From: Cliona cf. orientalis
Taxonomy: Eukaryota > Porifera > Demospongiae > Clionaida > Clionaidae
Direction of reading: 5' to 3'
DNA length: 64,000 nt
Assembly (NCBI GenBank): GCA_963930775.1
Contig: OZ005703.1
Location: 4,030,001 to 4,094,000, forward strand
A model generated the notes under the pieces. That model saw only the letters and a program-made list of their open reading frames with translations, did no database searches and had not been told where the DNA came from. Within the stretch, counting starts at the first letter, position 1. Every line of letters begins with the position of its first letter. This document shows, piece after piece, positions 1-12,805 of this stretch. Both the position numbers and the translations under genes were made by a program.

Positions 1-20
1 GTACTTAGATCAGGAAAATG

Positions 21-267
21 GCATGCACTTAATAACGAATATGCGCTTATAAGCGAGATGTGCCAAATAATGAGGAAATATGGTAGCAGTAATAGCAAAA
101 TAGCACCAAAACCATATTAATTATTATAACACCTAATAGCAAAATAGCACACTAGATTGGCGAAATGGTGTCAATAGCAAACTAGCAGCAATAGCATAAT
201 ACCGTATTTTCTCGTTATTAGGCGCATTTCGCTTATAAGCGCATATTCGTTATTAAGCACATGCTAT
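21..267. repeat. Short inverted-repeat element, GCGCTTATAAGCG family
   Basis: The left end (21-68) and right end (about 206-267) are reverse complements over roughly 45 bases, centred on a TGCGCTTATAAGCG core, with A-rich sequence between. Related ends recur at 279-312, 545-595, 2222-2260 and 7973-8020, so this is a dispersed family. It has no coding capacity and looks like a non-autonomous DNA element. Confidence 0.65.
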
Positions 268-278
268 TTTGTTGGCCT

Positions 279-640
279 AAGCACTCGTTATTAGGCGCAT
301 TTCACGTATAAGCGCATATGTGACCATTGACCTCGATATCTGCATGCTTGCTAGCTTGCCCAGGGCTCCAGCCTTTTCAAATTAGTCGAAATCACGATAG
401 CTACAGTCGATTCTCAGGTTCTTCCATTAATGAACGCCATTTCGACCTGGGCGGAATGCAGCAATGTGAACAATCGAGCAATCGAGCGATTGGCCACGCC
501 CCTTAAATGATACCGCGAACACACATGCGTTCTTGATTTAGCTATTTTTAGTTAGGCGCATCTCGCTGTTAGGCGCACTTCGTTATTAAGTGCAGGTTTT
601 CTTCGTGTGGAGATATAAGCCACTTTTGGGCTAAACAACA
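279..640. repeat. Dispersed repeat, copy 1
   Basis: This stretch aligns by eye with 2275-2990. Both start with a GCAC-TTATTAG-CGCATTTC-like end, contain a shared block (AATGCAGCAA / AGTGCAGCAA followed by a GATTGGCCACG-like motif) and end in a TTAAGTGCAGGT-type block followed by a TTCTTCGTGTGGAGA-like motif. There is no coding potential. Confidence 0.55.
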
Positions 641-796
641 CCCATTTCGATCGTTTTTGAGACCAACTACCAGCCCTACCAGTCCAATCGATCTGTTTTC
701 GAATGAATTTCTTCTAAAGCATGCTAAGATGAGCCATAGCAGCAGTTTTCTTAGTTCTGTAGCCAGAAAGGGGGGTTCCATTTAGCCTAACATCAG

Positions 797-1262
797 TATA
801 CCATATAGCGGGAAATTTTTGTTGGTGCTAATTTTCGTATGATTGACCAAAATACCCTTAGAATAAATTTTCGTATTTTTTAATTTCGTATGCTTGCTGT
901 GGGAGATTGTGCGCATGCGCAGCTGCTAGCGCTCGCATTATATGGTAACGCTAGCATCACTGGCTTCCCCTTTCGTAGTGGAGCTACACGTAATCGATGT
1001 CCACTGGGATCAGGAAGGTCACTCCGTTTCGACGTACGCCTTGGCAAATAATCGATAAAGAGAAATTATTCAGTGAGCTAGCCTTGCATTTAGCATCTGC
1101 CGCTCGCGCTAGCGACCGCATGTGGCCGTGGTAGGCCTATAGGTCAAAGGTCATGCATGAAAGAAAAGTTTCGCACATTCAAATTTTCGCAGTTTTTATT
1201 TTCATGTAAGGGATGGAGCATACGAAAATTAGCACCATACGAAAATTTCCCGCTATACTGTA
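797..1262. mobile_element. MITE family 1, copy 1 (TATAGCGGGAAATTTT ends)
   Basis: A 466-base element with terminal inverted repeats of about 43 bases. The left end reads TACCATATAGCGGGAAATTT and the right end is its near reverse complement. A second copy at 39463-39890 matches along almost the whole length, including an internal TGCGCATGCGCAGC palindrome and a GGTAGGCCTATAGGTCAAAG block. It carries no transposase frame, so it is a non-autonomous miniature DNA transposon. Confidence 0.85.
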
Positions 1263-1551
1263 CTTCTTAGTGCTAGGTGCAGCCCAAAGGGGGGTTGGGG
1301 GGTTCCTGTGCACCCCTGGATCCCCCTCTGGATCCGCCACTGGCAACCAGTAACCTTTGACCTTAACCATTAGCATAAAATAGCATCAGTAAACCGCTAT
1401 TAATTGTATGCTAATAGCATGGTTTTGAAATAGCACAAATAGCACTGTCAATAGTACTTGCTAAAGCCAATACTGCACCTTATGTAGTGCAAAAGTAGCT
1501 GGACTTAGCAAGATTTTTATCCAGCAAGCAGTACTATGGGACAATAATTAT

Positions 1552-1900
1552 TAACCCTCGGCGCATGCGCGAGGGGTACGGTAGTCGTTCTGTGTGTGTG
1601 TCTGTTCATAGATCATATATCCTATGGTCTGTTACTGCGCTAGCTGCTACATACCTGCTTTATACGTTGAAAACAAGGTGCCATTAGGCTTTTCGTGGTA
1701 GTTTCAAGATCTGAATTGTGTGGATTTCGTCGAAAACGCTTCGTTCAAAAGTTCTGGCGACATTTGCTGACCACCATGGCCTTCTTCGCTTCTCGACGAG
1801 CTCTCGATCGATGAAAAAGATAGCGATGGCTTCATTTCAAGATTAGTAGTGTGTAGCTCTAGCGATAGTTCTTGTAACTTAACTGACTCATCACAGATCA
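1552..1900. repeat. Dispersed repeat with CGCATGCGC end, copy 1
   Basis: Starts TTAACCCTCGGCGCATGCGC. The later part (1670-1830, TGCTGACCACCA and neighbours) recurs at 7730-7870, and the start recurs at 7017. A 65-codon minus-strand frame at 1704-1901 shows partial amino-acid similarity to the second copy (a GGQ-LLN pattern), so it could be a relic of a protein-coding repeat. The frame is not conserved in copy 2, so I do not call a gene. Confidence 0.55.
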
Positions 1901-2214
1901 CAGTAGGCTATCAACTACGCTTCTTGGCTTTACTTAGTACTAAGCATGATCTGCTGATCTGGCATGCACGTGGTACTATTACCTAATTGCATGCAATCCG
2001 CATTCTTGTGGTTACTCTCTACAACTGTACACTGTACAGTGTTATTTGGCAAATTTGCAATATGCCGACTAGCCTGGTTGCAAGGCTATACAGACTAGCT
2101 ATTGCTCTTGCGCCGAGGGTTTTGCACTATAGTGCTTCATTACTATGGTTATTCAACCAGTTGGCTAGTAATGTATGTTTACCCTCCACACACACAAGGG
2201 ATAATGTAAACAGT

Positions 2215-2990
2215 CATTATATTTCTCGTTGTTAGGCACATTTCACTTATAAATGAATGCTAATTTGCTGATCTAAGCACTTGCTATTAGACACATTCGT
2301 GTACAAGTACATATGTGACCCTTCTTAATATCTGGCATTCAGGCTTTTTAAACAGTGAGTGCCATTTTGAGCTGGTCGGAGTGCAGCAACGCCCACAACG
2401 AGCAGTGCAAACAATCATGTGATCGATCAAGCGACTGGCCACGGCCCTTAACTGGAGTTCTGTAGAGCACATACCTCACGCGCGTTGCAACATTGTATTG
2501 CAATACTCTACTGCAGAGGCTGAGCTGTTTTATGACTTGACAACCCTTTCCAATACTGAGCTTGAGCATGCACAATCGCATCAGCACATGCCAATAGAGT
2601 GGGTGTGGTTGATAAACTACAGGCAGATTGAACAGAAAATGCATGATTATAGCGGTAGTAAGCCCTTTTGAGCAATTCAAAGTGCATACAAACCTGTTTT
2701 TCACCAATGTCTACCGATTGGTTGTACTTGCAGCATGTACATGCAAATGCCTAGAACGCAAGATCTGACTGGCGATTTTCATGCCGACGACGACAACAAC
2801 AACGACAGACATATAAACTGATTGCTTTACCCCTTGCGCATGCACATGGGGTAAATATACCCCATGCATTCTTGAATGTACTGTATGTTATTTTCTTTGG
2901 GTCATTTTATTAGGCACACCTCACTGTTAGATGCACTTTGCTATAAAGCGCAGGTCTGTTTTCTTCCTGTGGAGACATGAGCACATGCAC
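2215..2990. repeat. Dispersed repeat, copy 2
   Basis: Diverged second copy of the repeat at 279-640, with an inserted middle part (about 2460-2880). It includes a TCTGTAGAGCACATACC block that recurs near 33705, 35470 and 38355, and in reverse near 57845-57880. Confidence 0.5.
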
Positions 2991-3309
2991 TAAGTAGTGG
3001 GAAATACCATCTTTCCATCAGTGCACACAGGGGTATACTTTTAAATTATATATATGCAAGTTTTGCTTATGCAAGCTTGAAATTATCTGAGTGAAGCAGT
3101 GGTCACATAAAGTTAAATATTTATTATTCCACACTTACGCTACATCGCATTGCATAAATTAAAAATTAAAGTATATAAATATTTCAAGAGACCTGTTTTG
3201 ACTGATTCACATATTTTTCATGTGCATACTAATGCTGCATAGGAATAGGAACCGGGGGGCTGGGGAGAGCTGTAGCTCTCCCCCAAATATTCTAGGAAGG
3301 GGGGCAGAG

Positions 3310-3337
3310 CCCCCCCCCTCCCCCCCCCCCCCCCCCC
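3310..3337. repeat. C homopolymer tract
   Basis: A run of C broken once by T, beside GGGGCTGGGGAGAG-like sequence. Comparable G or C runs of 14 to 30 bases occur at 9037-9056, 9219-9241, 12725-12748, 12775-12803, 14374-14388, 26555-26584, 32156-32175, 33237-33254 and 61249-61267. Confidence 0.9.
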
Positions 3338-3693
3338 AACCGCTTGTTAGCCCAGTATTGTTACAACACAGCAGGCCTGATATTATATGAGTAAATGTGC
3401 CTCAATAGCTGCCAAATCTATTCCACTTGACTTACGTGGGCGTGGTTTCACTAAAAAAAAAGTGGGCATTGCCCCTAAAAAGTTCGCACACAAGAGGATA
3501 CCAGAACCAATCCTGGATCCACCACTGTGAATCACTTGGTAAGGTCCATGAACATCACTACCACTGTGTTTTTTATTTTTTTTTTATCGGCCATACCTAT
3601 GGACTATACAGCTCTTATCTCTGTGCATGATGCAGACGCCATGCTCATGGGGTAGGTGTTCTACTTTAATATCTGATGAATACTTTTTATGAA

Positions 3694-3918
3694 TACCGTA
3701 TCCGATCTAATTAACACGCCTCTCTAATAGATGCGCCACCTCGGCCTGAAGTGCAATTTTCACACTCTATTTAAATGCGCCCACCCACGCGTCCCTATAT
3801 TTTTGTGTACAAATTTTGCGCGCCACCTGGTCGTAAAGGATAATTTTCACGCTCTAATGGCGCGCCACCCAGCACTCGTAATTATTTTCATGGCGCGTTA
3901 ATTAGAACGTATACAGTA
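3694..3918. mobile_element. MITE with TACCGTAT end and CTAATTAACRCGC inverted repeats
   Basis: The left end, TACCGTATCCGATCTAATTA, is nearly the reverse complement of the right end, TAATTAGAACGTATACAGTA. The inside is rich in GGCGCGCCACC-like blocks. The size (225 bases) and lack of coding frame indicate a miniature inverted-repeat element lying about 120 bases upstream of the first visible USP24 exon. Confidence 0.7.
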
Positions 3919-4039
3919 CTGGTTGTTATACATTATTTAACTAAGATGTGCTTTAGGTATCATCTAGAGAGTGTTTTTAGCAATGAACACCTTTCCACTT
4001 GACTTAAGTGTACGTGCATACATGTATGTACCACTCCAG

Positions 4040-4184
4040 ATGCACCGAAGTAGGCTCAAGAGTTGCTGCATATGATCTTTTGGTGGAGCTCTCCTCTGGT
4101 TGCTACAACAACTTTGAGCTGATCACAACTCAGCTGATTTTAATGCATCACCGACCAGATCCACAAATTGCTAAAGAGTGGGAG
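4040..4184 (+). CDS. USP24: USP24 exon before the catalytic domain
   Basis: First coding exon visible. It begins with the third base of a codon after a TCCAG acceptor and ends in phase 0 before GTACAT. It encodes [17 protein letters not shown] and on to KEWE, the stretch that directly precedes the catalytic domain in USP24/USP9X proteins. An in-frame stop at 4005-4007 rules out extension upstream, so 4040 is an internal exon and not the gene start. Confidence 0.8.
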
Positions 4185-7100
4185 GTACATGTATGTGTTT
4201 GTTGGTTCACTCAACTTTTGATTAGTTGACAGAATCTAAGCTTGTTTTTTTAGTATGTGTAGTGAATGATAACTATGTTTACCTACTATACCCTTGTGTA
4301 GTCATGTTAGAAATGCACATTGGATTCGATGAATCCTTTTCTGTCCTTAAAATATGTAGCCTTGACAAGGCAGCAGCCATATCGAATCAAACTGAAAATG
4401 ATAAGGTTGTTGTTTAAAGGCATTGTGTCACAATAAATATAAGCAGCGATTGCTACTAAATTTAAATCGAGTATATGGAGAACCATATGGACTAGCATCA
4501 CAATAAATCACACATATGGTGCTGCTGCACTCCTTGTGCACTGCAGATCTTCATTGAGAGACAAAGCAAGGTACTGCAAGAGTCGACAACCAGTGTTTAT
4601 GTCTGCTGGTTGAGCTACTCTTGGTCACCTTGTGAGCTAAGGGTAGATCTCTCAGTGCTACCTACAATGTATATGTAAATCTAGCTAGATGTTGACACTA
4701 GTTGCTAATCTGGCATGGGTGCATGACGTTCCCAGGTAGACCTCGTACCTTCTGCTGCATGCTGGCTGAAGACCTTTCAGTTCTGCCACCACAGACTACA
4801 GCCATTGATTGAAAACTCGGTGCAGGATTTCAATCTAGTGGGTGTGATTATGTCACTGTTTACTACATGTAGATTGTAGCCCTTACATTGTGACTCGATA
4901 CCTTTAATTCCCTGATTGCAGTACCAACCTCCTGTTGTCGGCCGGAGTACTTGTGGTTATGTTGGTTTAAGAAATGCTGGAGCTACTTGCTACATGAATT
5001 CTGTCCTCCAACAGCTTTACATGACACAGAAAATTAGAGAGGTTAGGTCCCTCACTGAAGTATGTATTATAATACACATGTACCTGAGTGTTATAACATA
5101 CAAGCAGAATTATCCGCTGTTTATCCCAAATACTCTACATTGTAGGTCATTCTTAGTGCAGAGTTGGAGCAGGAAGATGAATCGTGAGTTTTGGGGTATG
5201 CATGCATGTTACTGTAGGATAGGGGAATCTATTAGATATATTATAGTATTGTCATACCGTATAGCCGGAAATATTTGAGCCCAAAATCGCTATTGAAAGA
5301 ATATTGGCGGATTTAAATTTGGCGGTTCGGTACGGGATCGCCATACGTATATATGCGAGTAGGAAATTTTGGCGGATTTTAATTTGGCGGTTGTAATAAT
5401 AGACCGCCAAACCGCCAAATTTAATTCCCCGCCAAATTTTCCGGCTATACGGTATCACAGTTGCATACATTCATGTGCATTCACACTCACATACATGTAC
5501 AACGAGATTGTACATATATGTACTTGTTGGTAGTTGCTTAGCAACCAAAGTTTTTATAGGCAATTTGCCGGCTATGGGAAGGGGTTGGGTCATCATAAAG
5601 TAGGCCAATGATGAACAGAGGTCAACTACCAACAAAATAGTTATCTGCCAGTAATTGGGGTGCATTCGACCATGCATCTCATGCACTCCAATTACTGGCA
5701 GATAACTATTATATGTATTTATACGCACAGTATTCTTCCTGAGCTTCAAGGGGTGTTTGGGCACTTGCTAGAGAGCAAACTTCAATACTACTCACCAGAG
5801 AATTTTTGGAAGAAGTTTAAGTTGTGGGGACAACCAGTCAATGTTCGAGAACAGCAGGATGCCTTTGATTTCTTTTGCAATCTAACTGATCAGGTGGACG
5901 AGCAGCTGAAGGTTAGTGATAATAGAGTGTGTGCAGGTATAAGGGCAGGGACCTTATGATTATCATCACTCTTGGTATTGTACATGATATTATACACATG
6001 TACATGTACTTGTCTCGGTGGTGTATATTACTGAATATGAGGACATTGTGAACTTACATGTGTGTGTAGAAGACATTCAATCTAACATTATACATGTACA
6101 TTCCCATCCTACATCTGTCCACAATTTAATGATCACTCACGAGTTCCTTCACTTACATGTAGTTATGCACACTCATCATATGCATGTAGGCCAAATCTTG
6201 TCCTCAAGTGTTCCAAGAAGTATTTGGAGGGGCATTTCTTGACCAGAAAATCTGTAAAGGCTGTGACCACACGTATGATAGGGAAGAGTCTTTTCTTTCC
6301 CTCCCTTTGCCAGTCAAGTCCAAAAAACAATTGGAGGAAAGCTTGAAGGAATTTGTGAAAGGTGACTGGCTTGAAGGAGACAATGCTTACTTTTGTGAGA
6401 AATGCCAGGAGAAGAGGGACACTTTGAAGAGAACATGCATCAAAACACTACCTCAAGTGCTAGTAGTCCACCTGAAAAGGTTCGATTATGACTGGGAGGC
6501 TGGCAGAGCCATCAAGTATGATGATTACTTTGAGGTAGGTCTCTCAGATATACAAGAACATTACCTATGAAATTCAGTTTTATATGGCACAGTTTCCATG
6601 GGTGCTGGACATGGAGCCCTACACAGCTGATGGTATTGCTAGACAAGAGCAGGAAGAGGAAATACCTGCCAAGCAGCAACTCTTTGAGCTTGTAGGAATT
6701 GTGGTCCACTCAGGGCAAGCTTCTGCTGGTCACTACTATTCATTTATTAAGGAAAAACGGTATATTATTTCTTTCCCTCCCTCCCTCCCTCCCTCCCTCT
6801 CTCTCTCTCTCTCTGTATTGAGACTCTCCTACTTACAGCATTCAGGAAATATCAACGTCTGCTATTCCAGAGGATGAAATTATTGATGCTTCCTCAGGCA
6901 AGTGGTTGAGGTTCAATGACAACCTTGTTGACGAGTTCACTATGTCTGAGGCCTCCTTAGAGGCCGAGTGCTTTGGAGGCAGCTACAAGGCTAAGGCTAA
7001 TGATGGTGAGTGTCAGTAATTAACCCTCGGCACATGCATAATTCATTCTGCGTGTGTATGTTACCAAGGTACCGTGTTTATTCTAATAGAATGCAAGCAA

Positions 7101-10100
7101 AAAAAATAAATTCATTTCTGGTTTGCACACAATTAGAGTCAAAACAATTCCAGGAAGTGAATTTTCTTGCGTTAAGTAGATGTTGCGTTGTAATAGAACA
7201 ATTAGCATAGCTTTGAGTGACGACGAATAGTGGCTATCGATGGTATGATCGTACCTGTGCCCCTGGCCCCGATCATCATGAGGATAGCCTGAGAAAGGCC
7301 TTCTGACAGCCGCGCCGCGTGGTTAGCGATGCCACTGAATCGTGCTGATCGCAGCCTGAGGCCCTGGCTGCTGGACTTAGTGCAGTTCCAACTAAGGTCA
7401 GTCCCGAGTGTAGTTTAGTACCCTCATGAACGACGAACGACACTTGCGATTTGGTTAACTATAGCTAGCAACGAGTCCGAGAGACAGAGCGAGATATAAT
7501 ATAGAGGCTTCCAGAACGGTTTATTACTAAGCAGGTGTGGTTTAACCGTGCAGCACGCGGTTTGAGCATGCGCAATAGCCTCACCTTAGCACTATTGCGC
7601 TAATTGGATTCATAGAAAATAATTACAGACAGTCGCTTCCGTTCTAATAGAATACAAACAATTCCTGGAATTGAATTTTCTTGCGGTAATTGGATCATGC
7701 GTTCTATTAGCATAAACACGGTATGTTGAAAATAAGGTGCCTTGAGGCTTTTTATGGCAATTTCAAAATATTATGTGTTGTGTTAAAACACTTGATTCAA
7801 GAGTTTTTGCGATATTAGCTGACCACCACTGCTTTCTTTGTTTCTTGACAAGCTCTTGAGTAAAATAGCTGCATCCAAGTAGGTATGTGCATTCACAGAC
7901 CCATGTAGGGGCTGTGCCAATCACTCGATCATACACGAAATGCATTTACACGTGTAATAGTGAGTGTTTAGGCCAATAAAACAGCATGCGCTTATTATAA
8001 GCGAAATGCACCTAACAACAAGACAATACAGTAACTCAACTGACTCATCACTGTTCACAGTAGGCTCTCCTACGAAAAATCTAGAGGTGTTGCTCACAAG
8101 ACTAATGCCAATGTTGCTGGCTTAATAGCTTGCAACATACCCTGTTTAATTTCCCCTCTCCTTATCTATCGTGCATGCAATTGGTATGCTCCTATGGCCC
8201 TCCTTGTGCTTGGCATACTTATATCTGTATAAGCAGTGTATTGCTGGTATTCAGTTACATCCATGTTGCTAGTGTGTAAATAGTAGGGTACCCACCTGAT
8301 GAAATGTGAGAATATTTTTGGGATTCTGATGAACGAAAGCAGTGTATACATGTAATTGATAATAAGCTTTGTTATGTGTTTGTTAATTGACATAATTAAT
8401 TGTTCTCTACTTCAGCACATTCCAGCCATCCTGAAACCAGAATCCGTTATTGGAATGCTTACATGTTATTTTATGAGGCCATGGAGCATCCAAAGAAGGA
8501 CTTGAGTAGTACACGCAGACCATCCGACACCAGTCCCATGTCTCCAATCACCAGTGATGGGGATAAACTTAACCAATTACAGGTACATAATGTACTGATA
8601 CCGTATACATGTACGTGGATATGTTCACTGGACAAAAATTTCACCAAGCCTAGCATTTTGGTGAAAATTTAATAAAATTTTGCCAGTGCATAGAATTTAC
8701 TGTTTCAGATTATCGTACATGTATATGCAAGGAGTAAGTAGTCTGTCGTTGTTTGTTATTGTCCCCACAAAATCAACAAATCTCATGGTCTAGGCAGCTC
8801 GGTGAGTAGCTATATGTATATGTAAGTTTCACAAAGTGTGAACTAGGGAAACGACTTCTTTGGTGATCATTCAGTAGATCACTAATACTTGATTGTCAAC
8901 AGTACATTTTTTACACTTTGGTGGTACTCGAGTTACACTACAATGTGTAGCAGTCATGCGATGCATATGGGGCATGTGGTCTAAAGCGCTAATTTTAGAT
9001 AGGGCCTTCCAGGATTTTATCTGGTCCAAAAATAATGGGGGGGGGGGGGGGGGGGGTGCAGGGGGAACATGGAAGAAAGAGCCAGAATAATAAGCTACCT
9101 TAGCAGCCCAAGGGGGTAATTGCAAGAAGGGGGCTGGGGTGTGCGGGAACATAACACAGGAATTGATGTAGTGTTCCACCTAAGCAGCACTACAATTATT
9201 TTCTCCCTCTTTTTTTGTGGGGGGGGGGGGGGGGGGGGGGGATAGAACTTGTTGGGGGTAACACACTCTGCTGGGGTCTATGCAGTTAAACTCTTGCCTT
9301 CCTTATTCCTTTCTGACGTTAGGCACTGATTCAAAAAGGAGAGAGACGGCAGGTATTCTCAGATACAATGCCAGCTAGCATCCAACGGAGCATCAATGAA
9401 GAAAATCTGCAGTTCATGCAGCACAGAGATGTGTACTGCCCAGAGTATTTCGTATTTATCAATGGATTGGCAGTTGCTAACATGGTCAGTTCTCTCTCTC
9501 CCTCTCTAATGATAGACGTATTAAGATAGTACAATCTCTCATTATGTGCAGCCTACTGCACTCAACTGTGATCATAGTGAAAGTAGTCAGTTTGGCTTGA
9601 CAAGCATGCAGCTTGCAATCAACTTTCTCTTCCACACCTACTTTAGGACAAGGAAGAAACTTAGGTAGCATTCGATTTCTATATTTATTTATGCTTTGAC
9701 TCTTAGAGATACTATTACATGCAACAGGTCTGACATGGAATACTGGATAAGGAATGTTGAGCAGCTACTAAGGTTTTGTCAGTCAGCCTGTCTGTGGTTC
9801 ATGGAGCTATTGACCAATCAGCATGGGACCAACTACATAAAGTAAGTTTCAGAGGGTTCAGGGGATCTGTTTCATCACCCTCCACCACCCCCAAACTTTC
9901 TCCTTTGCCCCAGACCATTGTTACTAGAGTGCACAAACAAAGAAGTGAGGCAAAGTTTTTGTAGAATTCTCTCTCAAACAGTTGAGAGCTACATCAGATT
10001 TGGAAATTCAATAGTGAGCCCACTTAATTGTGGTTTAATCTGAATTTCAATGCTAAATAATGCTTATCAGGAGGAAGGTCCAATAGATCAGATAATTGAT

Positions 10101-12773
10101 TGTTTACTCGATATGCTTGAGAAGGATGTTGTTGACAATAGCAAGTCATGTGCTGAATATTTTGAGTTCTTCCGAAATTATTCCAGTTCCGTAAGTGTTG
10201 CATGCAATATATCTCACTCCTATTATGGTAGTATAGATACATGTACATCTGCATGCTGAATTACACATACATGACATGACATACAGCCATTAGGTTGCCG
10301 TCATTTGATAACCAAGGATGCTTTTGTAGTCTTCATGAATTTTTTGCTTGGATCTTCAAAGCTCACACCCAGACAGGTAACCCAGTGATGTAGCAAAGGA
10401 AGCTTATTGTCATTATCCAGTCTCTACTACTTCCCTCTAGGACAAGGCACCACCTCGAAGATGGAGTTCCAATCAGGTGAAGGAGTTTGGTCCTCTCTAC
10501 AGCACTCTCTCTCTACTAGTACGTAACACAGATATCTCTGTGTTTGAGACGGAGACAGATCCCAAGGAAGAGCCACAGCTCAACCCGTACATGATCTCCA
10601 GCCAGATCGGTGACCTCCAAACTCCATCTGAAGGAATGCACCAGGCACTCTTCAATATTGAGCACAGCAAAAGGTTTATAAAGGAGGTAAGTGTAGGATT
10701 GCTTTATACTATCGTATGGCAGGTAATTTCCTTGAGGTGCTAATTTTTGTTATTTTCATGGTTGATTTGACAGTCACGAAATTTTCCCATGCACCCATGA
10801 AGATTAATGCCTACGGTGATATTATGCGAGTCCATGATGATGGGCGTGGCCACAAACATTGTGGCAGTGCGGCAAACACTTCCCAGTGTTAGCAAGCATC
10901 AGTAGCCACTGTCATCCAGCTGATAGCGTCTTCGACACTAATATTCTTCTATCTCATGCTATTTATCCAAGCCTCTGTAGTGACAAAGAAGATGGCGAGC
11001 GCACGTATCGATTACATCATCACTTGTGCAGCAGTGCCACGCCCCTGGACTGGTTGCTGTCACAAAATTTAAAACCACGAAAATTAATTTTGAGGGCCTT
11101 TTTGGACTTTCCACGAAAATTGGTACCCACGAAAATTACCTGCCATACGGTATGTGTGCAAGAAATTTTTGATTTTTCCAGTGTGTTTTAACATTACGTG
11201 AAAGTGACCTTGCTGCTAGTGATGCTATTGCTGGTACATTCTGCTACTGCTGTTGGAACAATCAATCCTTCTCTGCCTGTGCAATTGAAGACCTACAGGT
11301 TTGTGTTCAACACTTATTACTTTATATTTATTTTCATCAAAAGTACATGCAGATTCAAATAGGAACTGTTCAATCTAATGAACTCAAAACCTACTTTAGA
11401 GTGCTGACTGACATATTGGTATGCACATTCTCATTGCTTGTTATATCATGGCCATCTTCTTTATTATCTCCAGCTTATCAGTGACTCTCTTCAGACAAAG
11501 CGTATTAGCTTCACCATCAGTGGAGGAAAGTACCAACCACACGTTTCAATTTTCTGTACGTTGCTATCTTGATACCAGCGTAGTCAGAAATCTGGCAAGG
11601 AATTAAATTTTCAGTTTGGTGACTTTCACACTCACACACATGCATGCATGTACATATACAGGAGTATCTAATCTACTCCTGACATATAATATTATGGCGA
11701 TCCCATCATCTACTTGATTGTAGAGTCCATAATCAGTGACAACCTAATTTCCTAAGAATATGTTTGGCGACTTGTAGTTGATCAAGCTAGACCCCTTTTT
11801 TGCCGACGACCTTTACCCACTTGATCCACACCCTTTTTCGCATGTGGATAGAGTGGGTAGAGGTCATCAGGTGAAAAAGGGATCTAGCTTGATAGACTAC
11901 AAGTTGCCAAACTTATTCCTTTGCATGTGGATAGAGTGGCAGTGGCGGATCCAGGGGTAGTTCGTTTGGTTCGCTCGAACCCCCCTGACCCCAAGCCTAC
12001 CACGAGTAATAATATCTTCCTGTGAAAAAAAAACTATCAGTGATTCTTGATGTGAAACTATATTATTTTGGGAGTCTTGGCCTTGTTTACTACAGCTGCA
12101 ATCAGGAAACTTACAGATTCCTTTGTTGCCTTTCTAGCGGCTGCACGATTCAGCGGCAAGCACGATCGAAAAGGGGCGTGGTCAACAGAAATTTTTCATG
12201 TGCTTTGCGCACAATAAAAGAACCCCCTTCGCAATATCCTGCATCCGCCCCTGAGTGGCTAAAGATCATTGGGGCGAAAAAGGGATCTAGCTTGATAGAC
12301 TAGATGATTTGGTGATCTTTGTGTGCAACTGACATACAGTGTATCATAAGACCTCTAATTAAAGCAACACCCAGCCCCCAAAGTATGCGACATATCATGA
12401 TGCAAGTGACAGTGGTGTTACATTCACAGAGAGGGGTTACTGAAGCGAGAGCTAATTCGGAAGATAACGAAGGGGGTGAATATCCAATTGTGCGTGAAAA
12501 TTTTATGACCATGCATATGCCCACTTTGTATCAAACCACACCTATTTTTGCACAATTGAGGTTGCTATCGTGAGTTTCTCGGTGAAAAACTGAATTGTAA
12601 ATCGAGTGGAATAGATTAGGCAGCTATTGAGGCACATTTACTCATAATCAGGCCTGGTAATTCTGAGTTGTAACAATACTGAGCTGGAGAACAAAAATGG
12701 CTCTGCTCTCCTTCCTAGAATATTGGGGGGGGGGGGGGGGGGGGGGGAGTGGGCTACAGCCACCGCCGCCGCC

Positions 12774-12805
<32 letters not shown>

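Larger units (their letters stand above)
1..4039. other. Repeat-derived region upstream of the first visible USP24 exon
   Basis: I find no exon here that joins in phase to the USP24 exon at 4040, which needs an upstream exon ending two bases into a codon. The missing 5' exons are therefore probably outside the window. The stretch holds copies of at least four repeat families (listed separately), palindromic GCGCATGCGC motifs, and a C-rich run near 3310-3337. Open frames here are short, lack family resemblance and overlap repeats that recur elsewhere in the window. Confidence 0.6.

Noticed and set aside
1704..1901. Minus-strand 65-residue frame as a gene
   Set aside because: Overlaps a dispersed repeat also present at 7730-7870, where the frame is broken; no conserved start or splice sites.
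6839..6845. USP24 acceptor at TTCAG (6841-6845)
   Set aside because: It would put the next exon in a frame without KWLRFND; the TTACAG acceptor at 6833-6838 keeps the conserved frame.
8871..9179. Proline-rich minus-strand frame
   Set aside because: The proline run is the G homopolymer at 9037-9056; no splice context or similarity.
9773..9774. Intron donor at AAG|GTTTTG in USP24
   Set aside because: Reading through gives [16 protein letters not shown], which fits USP24 well, so the exon continues to 9841.
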